DNA of 64,000 bases from positions 1 to 64,000 of the forward strand of contig JAFAVK010000011.1 in the NCBI GenBank assembly GCA_019242475.1, read 5' to 3'. Below are positions 36,993 through 47,128 of the stretch, in pieces. The translations under genes were made by a program, and so were the position numbers. Numbering within the stretch: position 1 is the stretch's first letter; each line of letters opens with the position of its first letter. The stretch is from Acidobacteriota bacterium. Its GTDB lineage: Bacteria > Acidobacteriota > Blastocatellia > Pyrinomonadales > Pyrinomonadaceae. The notes under the pieces are model-generated. The model had not been told where the DNA came from and did no database searches. It worked only from the letters and a program-made list of their open reading frames with translations.

Positions 36993-37553
36993 ATGCGTAA
37001 GTTTTTCGCCGGAAGCGCGCTGGCCTGTGCCCTTCTGGTCAACGTTCTCGCGGCCCCCGCGGCGCCGGCCAACTTCGCGGGCACCTGGGCGCTCAACAAG
37101 TCGAAGAGCGCAGACCTCCCGCCGCAGTGGTCGAACCTCGAAAGCCTGACGCTGACCATCACGCAGGACGCTCAGCAGCTCACCGTCGCCAGCGACATGA
37201 AGATGGCACAGGACGCGAACGCGGGCGGGGGTGGCGGCATGGGCGGCGGTCGTGGCCGCGGCATGGGCGCCTTCCCGCCGAGCGCGAGCTACAAACTCGA
37301 CGGGACGGAGACGACGGTCGATGCGACGGGCGGCCGCGGCGGCACCTCGACGCTGAAGGCCACGTGGAACGACGGCGGCAAGACGCTCGGGCTGAAGCGG
37401 GTCAGCAAGTTCAACTTCCAGGGGAACGACGTGACGGTGACGACGACCGAAGACTGGTCGCTCTCGGCCGACGGCAAGACGCTCACCATCAAGCGCACGA
37501 GCGAGTCGCCGCGCGGGACGCAGACCTCGACGCTCGTCTTCGACAAGAAGTGA
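36993..37553 (+). CDS. Secreted lipocalin-like protein
   Basis: 186 aa. Signal peptide ('FFAGSALACALLVNVLAAPA'), then 'NFAGTWALNKSKSADLPP', a pattern common in small acidobacterial secreted proteins with a lipocalin-like beta fold. A Gly/Met/Arg insert (residues about 75-90) interrupts the strands. The ATG at 36993 is chosen because 'aaggag' lies 9 bp upstream, whereas an ATG at 36984 directly abuts that site. No catalytic motif. Single-gene unit with its own terminator-like hairpin. Confidence 0.8.
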   Translation: MRKFFAGSALACALLVNVLAAPAAPANFAGTWALNKSKSADLPPQWSNLESLTLTITQDAQQLTVASDMKMAQDANAGGGGGMGGGRGRGMGAFPPSASYKLDGTETTVDATGGRGGTSTLKATWNDGGKTLGLKRVSKFNFQGNDVTVTTTEDWSLSADGKTLTIKRTSESPRGTQTSTLVFDKK

Positions 37554-37601
37554 CCCGGCGGCCTGCTTAGTAAGGTCTGACCGGTTTGTAGTAAAATCCG
37601 T

Positions 37602-37637
37602 TGGCGCGGGCGAGCACGAGACGCCCGCGCCATTTCT
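37602..37637 (+). terminator. Terminator-like hairpin after the lipocalin-like gene
   Basis: An 11-bp stem (37602-37612 with 37622-37632) with a 9-nt loop, followed by 'tttctt'. It lies 28 bp before the def start, so it could also attenuate def. Confidence 0.6.
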
Positions 37638-37665
37638 TCGAGGCGGACTGGACGAAGTTTTAGAG

Positions 37666-38181
37666 ATGGCACTTCTGGAGATCGTGAAGTTCGGCGAGCC
37701 GGTGTTGGAGACGCCGGGCGAGCCCGTGACGGAGTTCGACGACAGGCTCAAGCGCCTCGTCTCGGACATGTTCGAGACGATGTACGCGGCGCGCGGGGTG
37801 GGCCTGGCGGCGCCGCAGATCGGCGTGTCGAAACGCCTCTTCGTCATGGACTGCTCGGGCGGGGGCGACCCCGAGGCGCGCGTCGCGCTCGTCAACCCCG
37901 TCGTCCTGAGCGTCGAGGGCGAGCAGACCGGCGACGAGGGCTGCCTCTCGTTCCCGGGCATCTTCTTCCAGGTGAAGCGCTCCTTACGCGCCGTCGTCCG
38001 CGCGCAGGACGTGAACGGCGAGGAGTTCGAGTTCGACGGACTCGACCTCGAAGCGCGCTGCATGCTCCACGAGACCGACCACTGCGACGGCATCGTCTTC
38101 CTCGACCGCACCACCCCGCTCAAGCGCGAGCTGGTCAGGCGGAAGATTAAAAGACTTCAGAAGCAGGGGCGCTGGGTTTGA
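37666..38181 (+). CDS. def: Peptide deformylase
   Basis: 171 aa metalloenzyme that removes the formyl group from nascent proteins. All three motifs are intact: 'GVGLAAPQIG' (about 45-54), 'DEGCLSFPG' (metal Cys) and 'MLHETDHCDG' (metal His pair with catalytic Glu). Normal length. The functional partner fmt lies about 2.7 kb downstream, with pruA and a secreted-protein gene in between. Confidence 0.97.
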   Translation: MALLEIVKFGEPVLETPGEPVTEFDDRLKRLVSDMFETMYAARGVGLAAPQIGVSKRLFVMDCSGGGDPEARVALVNPVVLSVEGEQTGDEGCLSFPGIFFQVKRSLRAVVRAQDVNGEEFEFDGLDLEARCMLHETDHCDGIVFLDRTTPLKRELVRRKIKRLQKQGRWV

Positions 38182-38187
38182 GGCAGT

Positions 38188-38305
38188 AGCCCGACCGTGA
38201 GGGAGGGCGTCAGGCAAACGCAGAAGGCGGGATGATGAAAGGCAGCGTGCTTTTCATCATCCCGCCTTCCTCTGTCAGACGTACGCCCTCCCTCACGGTC
38301 GGGCT
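38188..38305. repeat. Nested palindromic repeat (REP/MITE-like)
   Basis: Outer 23-bp arms agcccgaccgtgagggaggg(cgt) at 38188-38210 and the complement at 38283-38305. Inner 17-bp arms aaggcgggatgatgaaa at 38224-38240 and the complement at 38252-38268. 118 bp, non-coding, in the 200-bp gap between def and pruA. It resembles GC-rich REP-type palindromes. Confidence 0.85.
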
Positions 38306-38382
38306 TCCGCCCTGTTTTGTGTTAGCATAGACGAAACTTTCACATAACACAGCAATCATTTGTCCCCGACGAGGAGAAGAGT

Positions 38383-39984
<1,602 letters not shown>

Positions 39985-40018
39985 GCACCCGCCGCAGACC
40001 GAAAGGCACACAGACACG

Positions 40019-40912
40019 ATGCACACACGGATTGGCGGGGCTTTAATCGTCTTCATTCTACTGCTCGGCCTCGCGCCGGCATTTCGCGCCCGGCAGGCGC
40101 AGGGGAAGTTCGCCGTCTTCGTCACGTCCCGGGAGGGAGAGCCCGGACAGTTTCAGGTCGAGCCGGTCGCCGTCATCGACGGACGCGGGACGTTCGAGGA
40201 GCCGGACGCGCCCGCTTCCTTCTCCGAGCGCTATTACAAACAGGGGGCCAAGTACCGCCTGCTCTACGGCGGCGCGGAGGCGGGCTCGGTGACGATACGC
40301 GCGGCGGCGGCGGGCGAGTGCGCGCCGTCGGCCGCGCGCGCCGCCGTGAGCACGAGCGCTAAGCTCGGCCCGGACACCATGGCGCTCGCCACCGACGCGC
40401 TGCTGAAGCTGCGCCCGCGCAGTTCGAGGCGTGCGCCGACCGCGGCCGAGCGCGCGGGGGCGCTCCGGCTGGCGAAGTCCATCCTCAAGCAGAACCGCGT
40501 GAGCGCCGCGGCGCTCGCCAGGACGACGGCGCTCGACCTCACCGCGACCGACCTCGACGGCGACGGGCGCGAGGAGCTGGTCGGCACGTACCTCGTCAAA
40601 ACCGGCCCGAAGGTGAGGGACGAACTCTTTCTCGTCGCCGCGCCGCAGGGCGGCGGCTACGTCGCGGCGTTTCAGAAGTACGAGCGCGTCAACGCGAGCG
40701 AGATGATGGACGGGTCGGCGATAGGCGAGGTCGGCAAGGGCGGTTTTCTGACCGAGATGTTCATCGACCAATTCGACGCCGACGGCGACGGCGTGGCCGA
40801 ATTCTTCACCGCCGCGAGCAGCTTCGAGGGCACGACCTACAGGGCCTACCGGCGCGAGGGCGGCGCCTGGCGCGCGGTCTACGAGCACTACAGTTACCGC
40901 TGCGCGTATTAA
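40019..40912 (+). CDS. Secreted protein with Asp-rich calcium-binding-like motifs
   Basis: 297 aa. Signal peptide at the N-terminus ('GGALIVFILLLGLAPAF'). Two acidic loops, 'DLDGDGREELVG' (about 181-192) and 'DADGDGVAEFF' (about 257-267), resemble calcium-binding loops of FG-GAP or dockerin-like proteins. No enzyme motif was seen. It lies 34 bp after pruA and 9 bp before fmt, likely on the same transcript but unrelated in function. Confidence 0.72.
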   Translation: MHTRIGGALIVFILLLGLAPAFRARQAQGKFAVFVTSREGEPGQFQVEPVAVIDGRGTFEEPDAPASFSERYYKQGAKYRLLYGGAEAGSVTIRAAAAGECAPSAARAAVSTSAKLGPDTMALATDALLKLRPRSSRRAPTAAERAGALRLAKSILKQNRVSAAALARTTALDLTATDLDGDGREELVGTYLVKTGPKVRDELFLVAAPQGGGYVAAFQKYERVNASEMMDGSAIGEVGKGGFLTEMFIDQFDADGDGVAEFFTAASSFEGTTYRAYRREGGAWRAVYEHYSYRCAY

Positions 40913-40921
40913 GAGCCTCTT

Positions 40922-41857
40922 ATGAAACTCGTCTTCATGGGCACGCCCGAGTCCGCCGTGCCGACGTTGAGGCGTTGTGTCGAGGAGGGGCACGAGGTCT
41001 TGGGCGTGTGGACGCAGCCCGACCGGCCGGCGGGGCGCGGGAACCGTTTGAAGGCGCCGCCCGTGAAGGAGTTCGCGCTGTTAAAGGGTTTGGCCGTCCA
41101 CCAGCCTTCGAAGATCAGGACGGAGGAGGCGCTCGCGCTCTTCAAGGAGCGCGAGTTTGACGCGGCGGTGGTCGTCGCCTACGGGCGAATCCTGCCGCCG
41201 GCGTTCCTACGCGCGCCGCGGCTCGGCTGCGTCAACGTGCACTTCTCGCTGCTGCCGAAGTACCGCGGCGCCGCGCCCGTCAACTGGGCCATCGTGCGCG
41301 GCGAGCGCGAGACGGGCGTCACGACGATGCTCATGGACGAGGGGCTCGACACCGGCCCCGTCCTGCTTCAACGCTCCACACAGATCGAAGAGGGCGAGAC
41401 GGCGCCGCGACTGCTCGAACGACTGTCGCACGTCGGGGCGGAGCTGCTCGTCGAGACGCTCGCGCGGTTCGGAGAGCTTGAGCCGCGCGCTCAGCACGAC
41501 GAAGCCGCGACGCTCGCGCCCATCCTCCGCCGCGAGGACGGGCTCATCGACTGGTCGCTCGACGCCGCGCAAATTGAGCACCGCGTGCGCGGCCTTCAGC
41601 CGTGGCCGAACGCCTTCACCACGCACCACGGCCGCCGCCTCATCGTCTGGCACGCCGAGGCGCGAGCCCGCGAGGCCGAAGATGGGGAGGCGACGGCGGG
41701 CACGCTCGTCGTCGCGCGAGGCGACGACTTAATCACGGCCTGCGGCGGCGGGACGACGCTCAAGCTCCTTGAGGTGCAGCCCGAGGGCAAGCAGCGCATG
41801 CGCGCGCGCGATTTCATCAACGGCTCGCGCGTGCAGGCGGGCGAGAAGTTAGGCTGA
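40922..41857 (+). CDS. fmt: Methionyl-tRNA formyltransferase
   Basis: 311 aa. Formylates initiator Met-tRNA with 10-formyl-tetrahydrofolate. 'MKLVFMGTPESAVPTL' at the start, 'CVNVHFSLLPKYRGAAPVNW' (catalytic Asn/His region), and 'TGVTTMLMDEGLDTGPVL' with the catalytic Asp. The C-terminal OB-like domain begins near 205. It partners def and precedes rsmB by 4 bp, a common arrangement. Confidence 0.97.
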   Translation: MKLVFMGTPESAVPTLRRCVEEGHEVLGVWTQPDRPAGRGNRLKAPPVKEFALLKGLAVHQPSKIRTEEALALFKEREFDAAVVVAYGRILPPAFLRAPRLGCVNVHFSLLPKYRGAAPVNWAIVRGERETGVTTMLMDEGLDTGPVLLQRSTQIEEGETAPRLLERLSHVGAELLVETLARFGELEPRAQHDEAATLAPILRREDGLIDWSLDAAQIEHRVRGLQPWPNAFTTHHGRRLIVWHAEARAREAEDGEATAGTLVVARGDDLITACGGGTTLKLLEVQPEGKQRMRARDFINGSRVQAGEKLG

Positions 41858-41861
41858 AGCT

Positions 41862-43250
41862 ATGGCCGGGCGCGTGCGCATCGTGAAGCGTGCGGCGAAG
41901 AAGGGCGCGGGCGCCCGCGCCGTCTCGCCCGCGCGCCGCGCGGCCTTCGAGGTGCTGCGCAGGGTCGAGGAGGAGGGCGCGTTCGCCGCGCCGCTCCTGG
42001 CGAACCTGCCGGACGCGCTCTCGCCGGAAGACCGGGGGCTCGCGTACGAACTGACGCTCGGCGTCCTGCGCCGTCAGCTCTGGCTCGACAGAACCGTCGA
42101 GCACTTCGCGGGTCGGAAGGCGGGGAAGCTCGACGCGGCCGTCCGGCTGGCCTTGCGGCTGGGGCTCTTTCAGCTCCGCTTCCTCACGCGCGTGCCGGCG
42201 CACGCGGCCGTCAACGAGTCTGTGCAGATGGCGCACGCCTCGGGCTTCCGCTCCGCCGCGCCCTTCATCAACGCCGTCCTACGCCGCGCGACGCGCGAGC
42301 CCGACTTTGACCCGGCCGCGGCCGTCCAAGACCCGCTCGAACGAATCGCCGTCGAGACCTCCCACCCGCCCAAGCTCATACGCCGCTGGGCCGCCGCCTT
42401 CGGCGTCGAAGAGGCCGCGAGCTTCGCACGCGCCAACAACGACTCCGCGCCCGCCGCCTTCCGCGTCAACACCTTGAAGGCAGACCCTACGACTCTCGTC
42501 GAAAAGCTGCGGGCCGAAGGTCTTGCAATCACGCCCTCGCGCATCGCGCCGGGCGGCTGGCGCGTCGAAGGCGGGGCGGGGGCGGGCGCCGCTTTGCGCG
42601 AACTGGCGGCCGAAGGTCTCGTCTACATGCAGGACGAGGCGTCGCAACTCGTCGCGCATGTCCTCGGCGCCGCGCCGTTCGAGCGCGTGCTTGACGCCTG
42701 CGCCGCGCCCGGGAGCAAGACGACGCACCTCGCCGCGCTCGCCGGGGGCCGCGCCCTCTTCGTCGCGGGCGACCTGCACGAGCACAGGCTGCGGGTCGTC
42801 GCAGAGACGTGCGCGCGCCTCGGCGTCTCGGGCGTGACGCTCGTCGCGCTGAATGCGGCGGCCGGTCTGCCCTTCGCCCCCGAGACCTTCGACCGCGTGC
42901 TCGTGGACGCGCCCTGCACCGGCACGGGCACGCTGCGCCACAACCCAGAGATACGCTGGCGCCTCTCGCCCGAAAGCTTCCGCGAGCTGCCCGCGGTGCA
43001 GGGGAGGATTCTCTCGGAGGCCGCACGCGTCCTGCGCCGCGGCGGCCGCCTCGTCTACTCCACCTGTTCGGTCGAGAGGGAAGAGAACGAAGAGGTCGTC
43101 GCCGCCTTCCTCCAATCCAGCGCGGACTTCAAACAGGTCAAGGCGACACCCGCCCCTTCTCAAATACTCCTCCCCGACGGCGCCGCGCGCACCTGGCCCC
43201 AACGCGACGACGTTGACGGCTTCTTCGTCGCGGCGCTGGAAAAGCATTAG
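41862..43250 (+). CDS. rsmB: 16S rRNA m5C967 methyltransferase RsmB
   Basis: 462 aa. N-terminal NusB-like RNA-binding domain (about 20-150), then a SAM methyltransferase. SAM motif 'DACAAPGSKTTHLAAL', catalytic Cys in 'VDAPCTGTGTLRHNPEIRW' and the second Cys in 'VYSTCSVEREENEEVV'. The two-cysteine arrangement is diagnostic of the RNA m5C family, and the NusB domain points to RsmB. Four bases separate it from fmt. Confidence 0.95.
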   Translation: MAGRVRIVKRAAKKGAGARAVSPARRAAFEVLRRVEEEGAFAAPLLANLPDALSPEDRGLAYELTLGVLRRQLWLDRTVEHFAGRKAGKLDAAVRLALRLGLFQLRFLTRVPAHAAVNESVQMAHASGFRSAAPFINAVLRRATREPDFDPAAAVQDPLERIAVETSHPPKLIRRWAAAFGVEEAASFARANNDSAPAAFRVNTLKADPTTLVEKLRAEGLAITPSRIAPGGWRVEGGAGAGAALRELAAEGLVYMQDEASQLVAHVLGAAPFERVLDACAAPGSKTTHLAALAGGRALFVAGDLHEHRLRVVAETCARLGVSGVTLVALNAAAGLPFAPETFDRVLVDAPCTGTGTLRHNPEIRWRLSPESFRELPAVQGRILSEAARVLRRGGRLVYSTCSVEREENEEVVAAFLQSSADFKQVKATPAPSQILLPDGAARTWPQRDDVDGFFVAALEKH

Positions 43251-43365
43251 GCTACTGCTTCCTTGCGACCCGCAAGCGGCGGGTGTTAGACTGCGCCGGC
43301 CGCCTGGTGTCAGTCTTTTGGCGGCAAATTCCCCCGTCGGGCTCAACGAGAGGTGTCGGAAGTTA

Positions 43366-44061
43366 GTGAGTAACATTCTGTCGGCGTTCGGTAAGCTGGG
43401 GGTGGTTGCGCTGATCGCCGTCGTCTTCGCCTTCGGCCTCGTCTCGACGATCTACCTCTCGCTGCGCAGCCCCGACATCTCGGTGCCCGAGGTCGTCAAC
43501 CAGTCCTATTTCGACGGCGAGAAGACGCTCGCGCGCGCCGGCCTCGACATCCGCGAGCGCGCCAAGCGCTACAAGCCCGGCGTCCAGCCCGGCGTCATCC
43601 TCGACCAGTCGCCGCGCGCTGGCGAGGTCATCAAGGGGGGGCAGACGGTCGCCGTCGTCGTCAGCCGCGCGCCCAAGGAGGGCGAGAAGCCGCCCGACGA
43701 GGCGGTCGCCGAGGAGCGGCGCGAGGAGCGCGGCACCGAGGGGCTCGACCAGAACAAGAACACGAACGCGAACGCGAACCGCCGCCGGAACACCAACCGG
43801 AACTCGAACGGCAACTCGAACGCGAACGCCGCGGCCAACACCAACGCCGGCGCGAACACGAACGCCGGCGGGGAGAACACGAACGCCGGAGGCGCCAACC
43901 GCAACGCGAACTCGGCGCGCCCCTCGAACTCGAACTCGAACGCCCAGCGGCCGCGGAACTCGAACCTGAGCCCGACCAACAGCAACTCCCGACCTCGCCC
44001 GACGACTACGAACAGCGCGCGCCCCGCGGGCGCCAACGCCAACCGCCGCCCGAACCCTTAA
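43366..44061 (+). CDS. PASTA domain protein with Asn-rich tail
   Basis: 231 aa from a GTG. One N-terminal TM helix (about 10-32), one PASTA domain (about 36-105; 'VPEVVNQSYFDGEKTLARAG', 'ILDQSPRAGEVIKGGQTVAV'), an acidic segment, and a ~105-residue tail dominated by Asn, Ala, Arg and Thr ('NTNAGANTNAGGENTN'). PASTA domains bind peptidoglycan or beta-lactams in kinases and PBPs, but no kinase or PBP domain is present. The start is uncertain; 'gagaggtg' lies about 10 bp upstream. It sits between rsmB and rpe. Confidence 0.78.
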   Translation: MSNILSAFGKLGVVALIAVVFAFGLVSTIYLSLRSPDISVPEVVNQSYFDGEKTLARAGLDIRERAKRYKPGVQPGVILDQSPRAGEVIKGGQTVAVVVSRAPKEGEKPPDEAVAEERREERGTEGLDQNKNTNANANRRRNTNRNSNGNSNANAAANTNAGANTNAGGENTNAGGANRNANSARPSNSNSNAQRPRNSNLSPTNSNSRPRPTTTNSARPAGANANRRPNP

Positions 44062-44087
44062 GCCGCGCCTATCCCGGGGGAAGTCCT

Positions 44088-44750
44088 ATGATCGAGATTG
44101 CGCCGTCCATCCTTTCGGCAGATTTCACGCGGCTCGGCGAGCAGATCGCGGCGGCCGAGCGCGGCGGCGCCTCAATCATCCACGTGGACGTGATGGACGG
44201 CCATTTCGTGCCCAACATCACGCTCGGGCTCCCCGTAGTTCGTTCGCTCGCCCGCGCAACCCGTTTGCCCCTGGACACGCATCTAATGATTTCCGAGCCG
44301 GGGCGCTACGCCGAGCAGTTCGCGGAGGCCGGGGCGCACATGGTTTCAGTCCACATCGAGGTTGACCAGCACATTCATCGCACTCTTGCGTCGATTCGGA
44401 AGCGCGGCGCGCAGGCCGGGGTGGTCATCAACCCCGCGACTTCCCTGAGCGCGCTCGACGAAGTCCTGAATTTCGCGGACTACGTGCTGGTCATGTCGGT
44501 CAATCCCGGCTTCGGCGGGCAGGAGTTCATCCCGACCTCGGTCGAGAAGATCAGGCGCCTGAGCCGCACCATCCGCGAGCGCAACCTCGACGTGCGCATC
44601 GAGGTGGACGGCGGCATCGGCCCCGACAACATCGCCCAGGTGGCCGCCGCCGGCGCCGAAATCTTCGTCGCCGGCACGGCCGTCTTCGGCCACGACGACC
44701 CGGCCGCCGCCACCCGCGACCTGCTCAACGCGGCGGCGCAATTAGTTTAG
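44088..44750 (+). CDS. rpe: Ribulose-phosphate 3-epimerase
   Basis: 220 aa TIM-barrel enzyme interconverting ribulose 5-phosphate and xylulose 5-phosphate. 'APSILSADFTRLGEQI', 'HVDVMDGHFVPNITLG' (metal His/Asp), 'VLVMSVNPGFGGQEFI' and 'RIEVDGGIGPDNIAQVA'. Normal length. It ends 1 bp before an inverted heptamer repeat. Confidence 0.97.
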   Translation: MIEIAPSILSADFTRLGEQIAAAERGGASIIHVDVMDGHFVPNITLGLPVVRSLARATRLPLDTHLMISEPGRYAEQFAEAGAHMVSVHIEVDQHIHRTLASIRKRGAQAGVVINPATSLSALDEVLNFADYVLVMSVNPGFGGQEFIPTSVEKIRRLSRTIRERNLDVRIEVDGGIGPDNIAQVAAAGAEIFVAGTAVFGHDDPAAATRDLLNAAAQLV

Positions 44751-44751
44751 A

Positions 44752-44813
44752 GTGATGAATGATGAGTGATGAATGATGAACCCGGCCGCGCGGCCAGGTT
44801 CATCATTCATCAC
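44752..44813. repeat. Inverted heptamer-repeat hairpin (GTGATGA/ATGATGA type)
   Basis: Left arm gtgatga, atgatga, gtgatga, atgatga, then acc (44752-44783). Right arm ggttcatcattcatcac (about 44797-44813). The GC palindrome ggccgcgcggcc forms the loop region. It starts right after the rpe stop. Unlike other members, the gene after it has a clear ribosome site. Confidence 0.82.
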
Positions 44814-44850
44814 CCCGCATTCAGCGTTTAGTTTTTCGGAGGTTTTGCTG

Positions 44851-46410
44851 ATGCGTTTTCGCAAAGTGTTTATGTCCGCCCTGTGCGCCGCGCTGCTCTC
44901 GGGCGCGTTGCCGGCCCGGGCGTTGCGGGCCTCGGCCGCGGCGCAGGAGGCGTCGCAGATGTCGGCCCTCCAGCGGCTCGACGTGATGCGCTCGAAGCTG
45001 GAGACGATGCGCCGCACGCTCAACAGCGCCATCGCGGGGCTGAACTCGAAGGACTCGAAGGAGAAGGGCTCGGAGGCCAACGCCGACGACCCGCGCGTGC
45101 GCCTGGGCGGGCTCGAAAAGGAGACCGGCAAGCTCCTCAGCGAGGTCGCCGACATCCGCGGCAAGCAGGAGCGCGGCGACAAGTACGACCCGTCGGAACT
45201 CGACAAGCTTGAGGCGGCCGCCGCCGAACTCGACACGCGCGTCCAGGCTTCGATGCGCGACACGATGCGCGAACGCACGGCGGCCCCGGCCGTCGCCGAG
45301 AAGAGCGACAACAAGAAGAAGAAGAAGGGCGGCGGCGGCTTCTTCGGCCACATCCTCGGCCGCGGCGGCGACGACAAGTACGACGAGCTGGTCGGCACCG
45401 TCGCCCCGGGCCGCGACCGCGAGCTGTTCGAGCAGGCCACGAAGGAGGCGCGCAAGGACAGCTTCGAGACCGCCCGCTCCCTCTTCAGCGTCATCATCAA
45501 CACCTACCCCGACTCGGTCTACCTGCCGCTCGCCAAGCTCGCCATCGCCGACACCTTCTACCTCGAAGGTACGACGAGCGCGCTCATCCAGGCCGGGCAG
45601 GCGTACCAGGACTGGGTCACCTTCTTCCCGACCCACGGCCTCTCCGACGACGTGTGCATGAAGATGGGCGAAGTCGAGATGCGCCGCATGGGCCTCGCCA
45701 ACCGCGACATCTCGCCCGCGCGCAAGGCCGAGCAGCGCCTCAAGGTCTGCCTCCAGCAGTACCCGAAGTCTTCGCTCCGCCCCGAGGTCGAGCTGCGCCT
45801 GCGCGAGGTGCAGGAGAACCTCGCCGACCACGAGAGGGACGTCGGCGACCAGTACTTCAACAAGTTCTACCAGCACCGCGCCAACAACCTGAAGGGCGCG
45901 CAGGCGCGCTACCGCGTGATCGTCGAGAAGTACCCCGACTACTCGGGCATGGCCGAGGTGCTCTACCGGTACGCGACGACCTACCTTGAGGAGGAGGAGC
46001 CGGATGAGGCGACCAAGTACCTCCAGCAGCTCGTGCGCCGCCACCCGAACAGCGATTACGCCGAGAAGGCCAAGGAGAAGCTCGCGGCCATCGGCGCGCA
46101 GGTGCCCGACCCCGACCCCGACCGCATCAACTTCGAGGAGCCGAAGGGGCCGGGCATGGTCAGCGGCGTCCTGCGCGAGATCAGCGGCGTCGTGCCGAAG
46201 ACGGTCAACAAGGACGGCGTCATCATCAGCCAGTCGAGCAAGGGCAACGACATCATCGCCGACGTGATCGCCAACGGCGGCGTGCTGCCGGCCAACTACG
46301 ACCGCCCCGTGCAGCGCACCGCGCCCGCGCACGACCCGCACCCGCTCCCGCAGGCCCCCGCGCCCGCCCCCGCGCAGAAGAAGGGCGAGGGCAACGGCTC
46401 CAAGCCGTAA
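44851..46410 (+). CDS. BamD-like TPR protein
   Basis: 519 aa. Export signal ('FMSALCAALLSGALPARA'), a coiled region (45-140), a Lys-rich then Gly-rich segment ('KKKKKGGGGFFGHILG'), and then TPR-type repeats: 'FETARSLFSVIINTYPDSVY', 'YRVIVEKYPDYSGMAEVLYR' and 'LQQLVRRHPNSDYAEKAKEK'. The spacing and 'YP.S.y...A' motifs match the BamD/YfiO family of outer-membrane assembly. It is much longer than typical BamD (~250 aa), with a Pro-rich tail, and the lipobox is not clear. 'cggagg' precedes the ATG. Confidence 0.78.
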   Translation: MRFRKVFMSALCAALLSGALPARALRASAAAQEASQMSALQRLDVMRSKLETMRRTLNSAIAGLNSKDSKEKGSEANADDPRVRLGGLEKETGKLLSEVADIRGKQERGDKYDPSELDKLEAAAAELDTRVQASMRDTMRERTAAPAVAEKSDNKKKKKGGGGFFGHILGRGGDDKYDELVGTVAPGRDRELFEQATKEARKDSFETARSLFSVIINTYPDSVYLPLAKLAIADTFYLEGTTSALIQAGQAYQDWVTFFPTHGLSDDVCMKMGEVEMRRMGLANRDISPARKAEQRLKVCLQQYPKSSLRPEVELRLREVQENLADHERDVGDQYFNKFYQHRANNLKGAQARYRVIVEKYPDYSGMAEVLYRYATTYLEEEEPDEATKYLQQLVRRHPNSDYAEKAKEKLAAIGAQVPDPDPDRINFEEPKGPGMVSGVLREISGVVPKTVNKDGVIISQSSKGNDIIADVIANGGVLPANYDRPVQRTAPAHDPHPLPQAPAPAPAQKKGEGNGSKP

Positions 46411-46440
46411 ACTCTCCGCAGTTCGGGCGCGACCCTTCGA

Positions 46441-46476
46441 GGGCGCGCGGGCCTTCACAAGGAGGCCCGCGCGCCC
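46441..46476 (+). terminator. Terminator-like hairpin after the BamD-like gene
   Basis: A 14-bp GC-rich stem (46441-46454 with 46463-46476) with an 8-nt loop and only a weak T-tract ('ttcgtcc'). It lies 30 bp after the stop. Confidence 0.6.
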
Positions 46477-46525
46477 TTCGTCCGTCCTGGCGCCGCCGCG
46501 AGTCCAGGCCCGGCGGCTCTCAAGT

Positions 46526-46555
46526 TTGCTCGGCCGTTTGAGCGGGTGCTAGAAT
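46526..46555 (+). promoter_or_regulatory. Promoter of the membrane/TPR gene pair
   Basis: TTGCTC (46526-46531), an 18-bp spacer, then TAGAAT (46550-46555), 57 bp before the TTG start. Moderate match. Confidence 0.5.
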
Positions 46556-46612
46556 TCTCCGCGTCCCCCTGAGCAAGTTTATTCTACGGAGCTATCCCGC
46601 GAGGAGCCGGCG

Positions 46613-47128
46613 TTGGCACAGACTGTCGAGGGCACGCAGGGCGAGCTGGCGCGTAGGCACGCGGCGGCCTTGAACGCCGTGAAGCTGGTCGGCATCTTCA
46701 CCCTGCTGCTGATGCTGGTCGCGCTCTCGGGCTTCCTCTCGGGCGCCGTCCGCTTCAACCCCGTGGCGGCGAACACGCTCCGCTTCGCCGTCGTCTTCCT
46801 CGGCGTCGGCGCCGTCGTCTACCGGCGCACGAAATTTCAGGCCATGCGCCTCCAGGACATCGCCGCGTTGCGCGGGGCGTCGGGGCTGCTCTCGACTTTG
46901 CAGACGACGACCGTCACCGTCGCCCTCATCGCCGCCGTCATCGCGATCCTCGGCCTCCTCATCAGCATCATGACGGGTGCCGGGACGGACATGCTCTACT
47001 TCGGCGTCATCGCCATCGCCGTGCTCGCCTACTGCTACCCGCGGCGCGCCGCCTGGGCCGCGGTCGTCCGCGCCACCGAGGACGTTGAAGGCGACCCGGT
47101 GCGGGCCGCGAAAGGAACACCAGCTTGA
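46613..47128 (+). CDS. Small membrane protein, unknown
   Basis: 171 aa starting at a TTG preceded by 'gaggag'. Four hydrophobic segments (about 24-48, 56-72, 98-120 and 124-142). No family was recognised. The stop overlaps the next TTG start (TTGA), so translation is coupled to the TPR protein that follows. Confidence 0.78.
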   Translation: MAQTVEGTQGELARRHAAALNAVKLVGIFTLLLMLVALSGFLSGAVRFNPVAANTLRFAVVFLGVGAVVYRRTKFQAMRLQDIAALRGASGLLSTLQTTTVTVALIAAVIAILGLLISIMTGAGTDMLYFGVIAIAVLAYCYPRRAAWAAVVRATEDVEGDPVRAAKGTPA

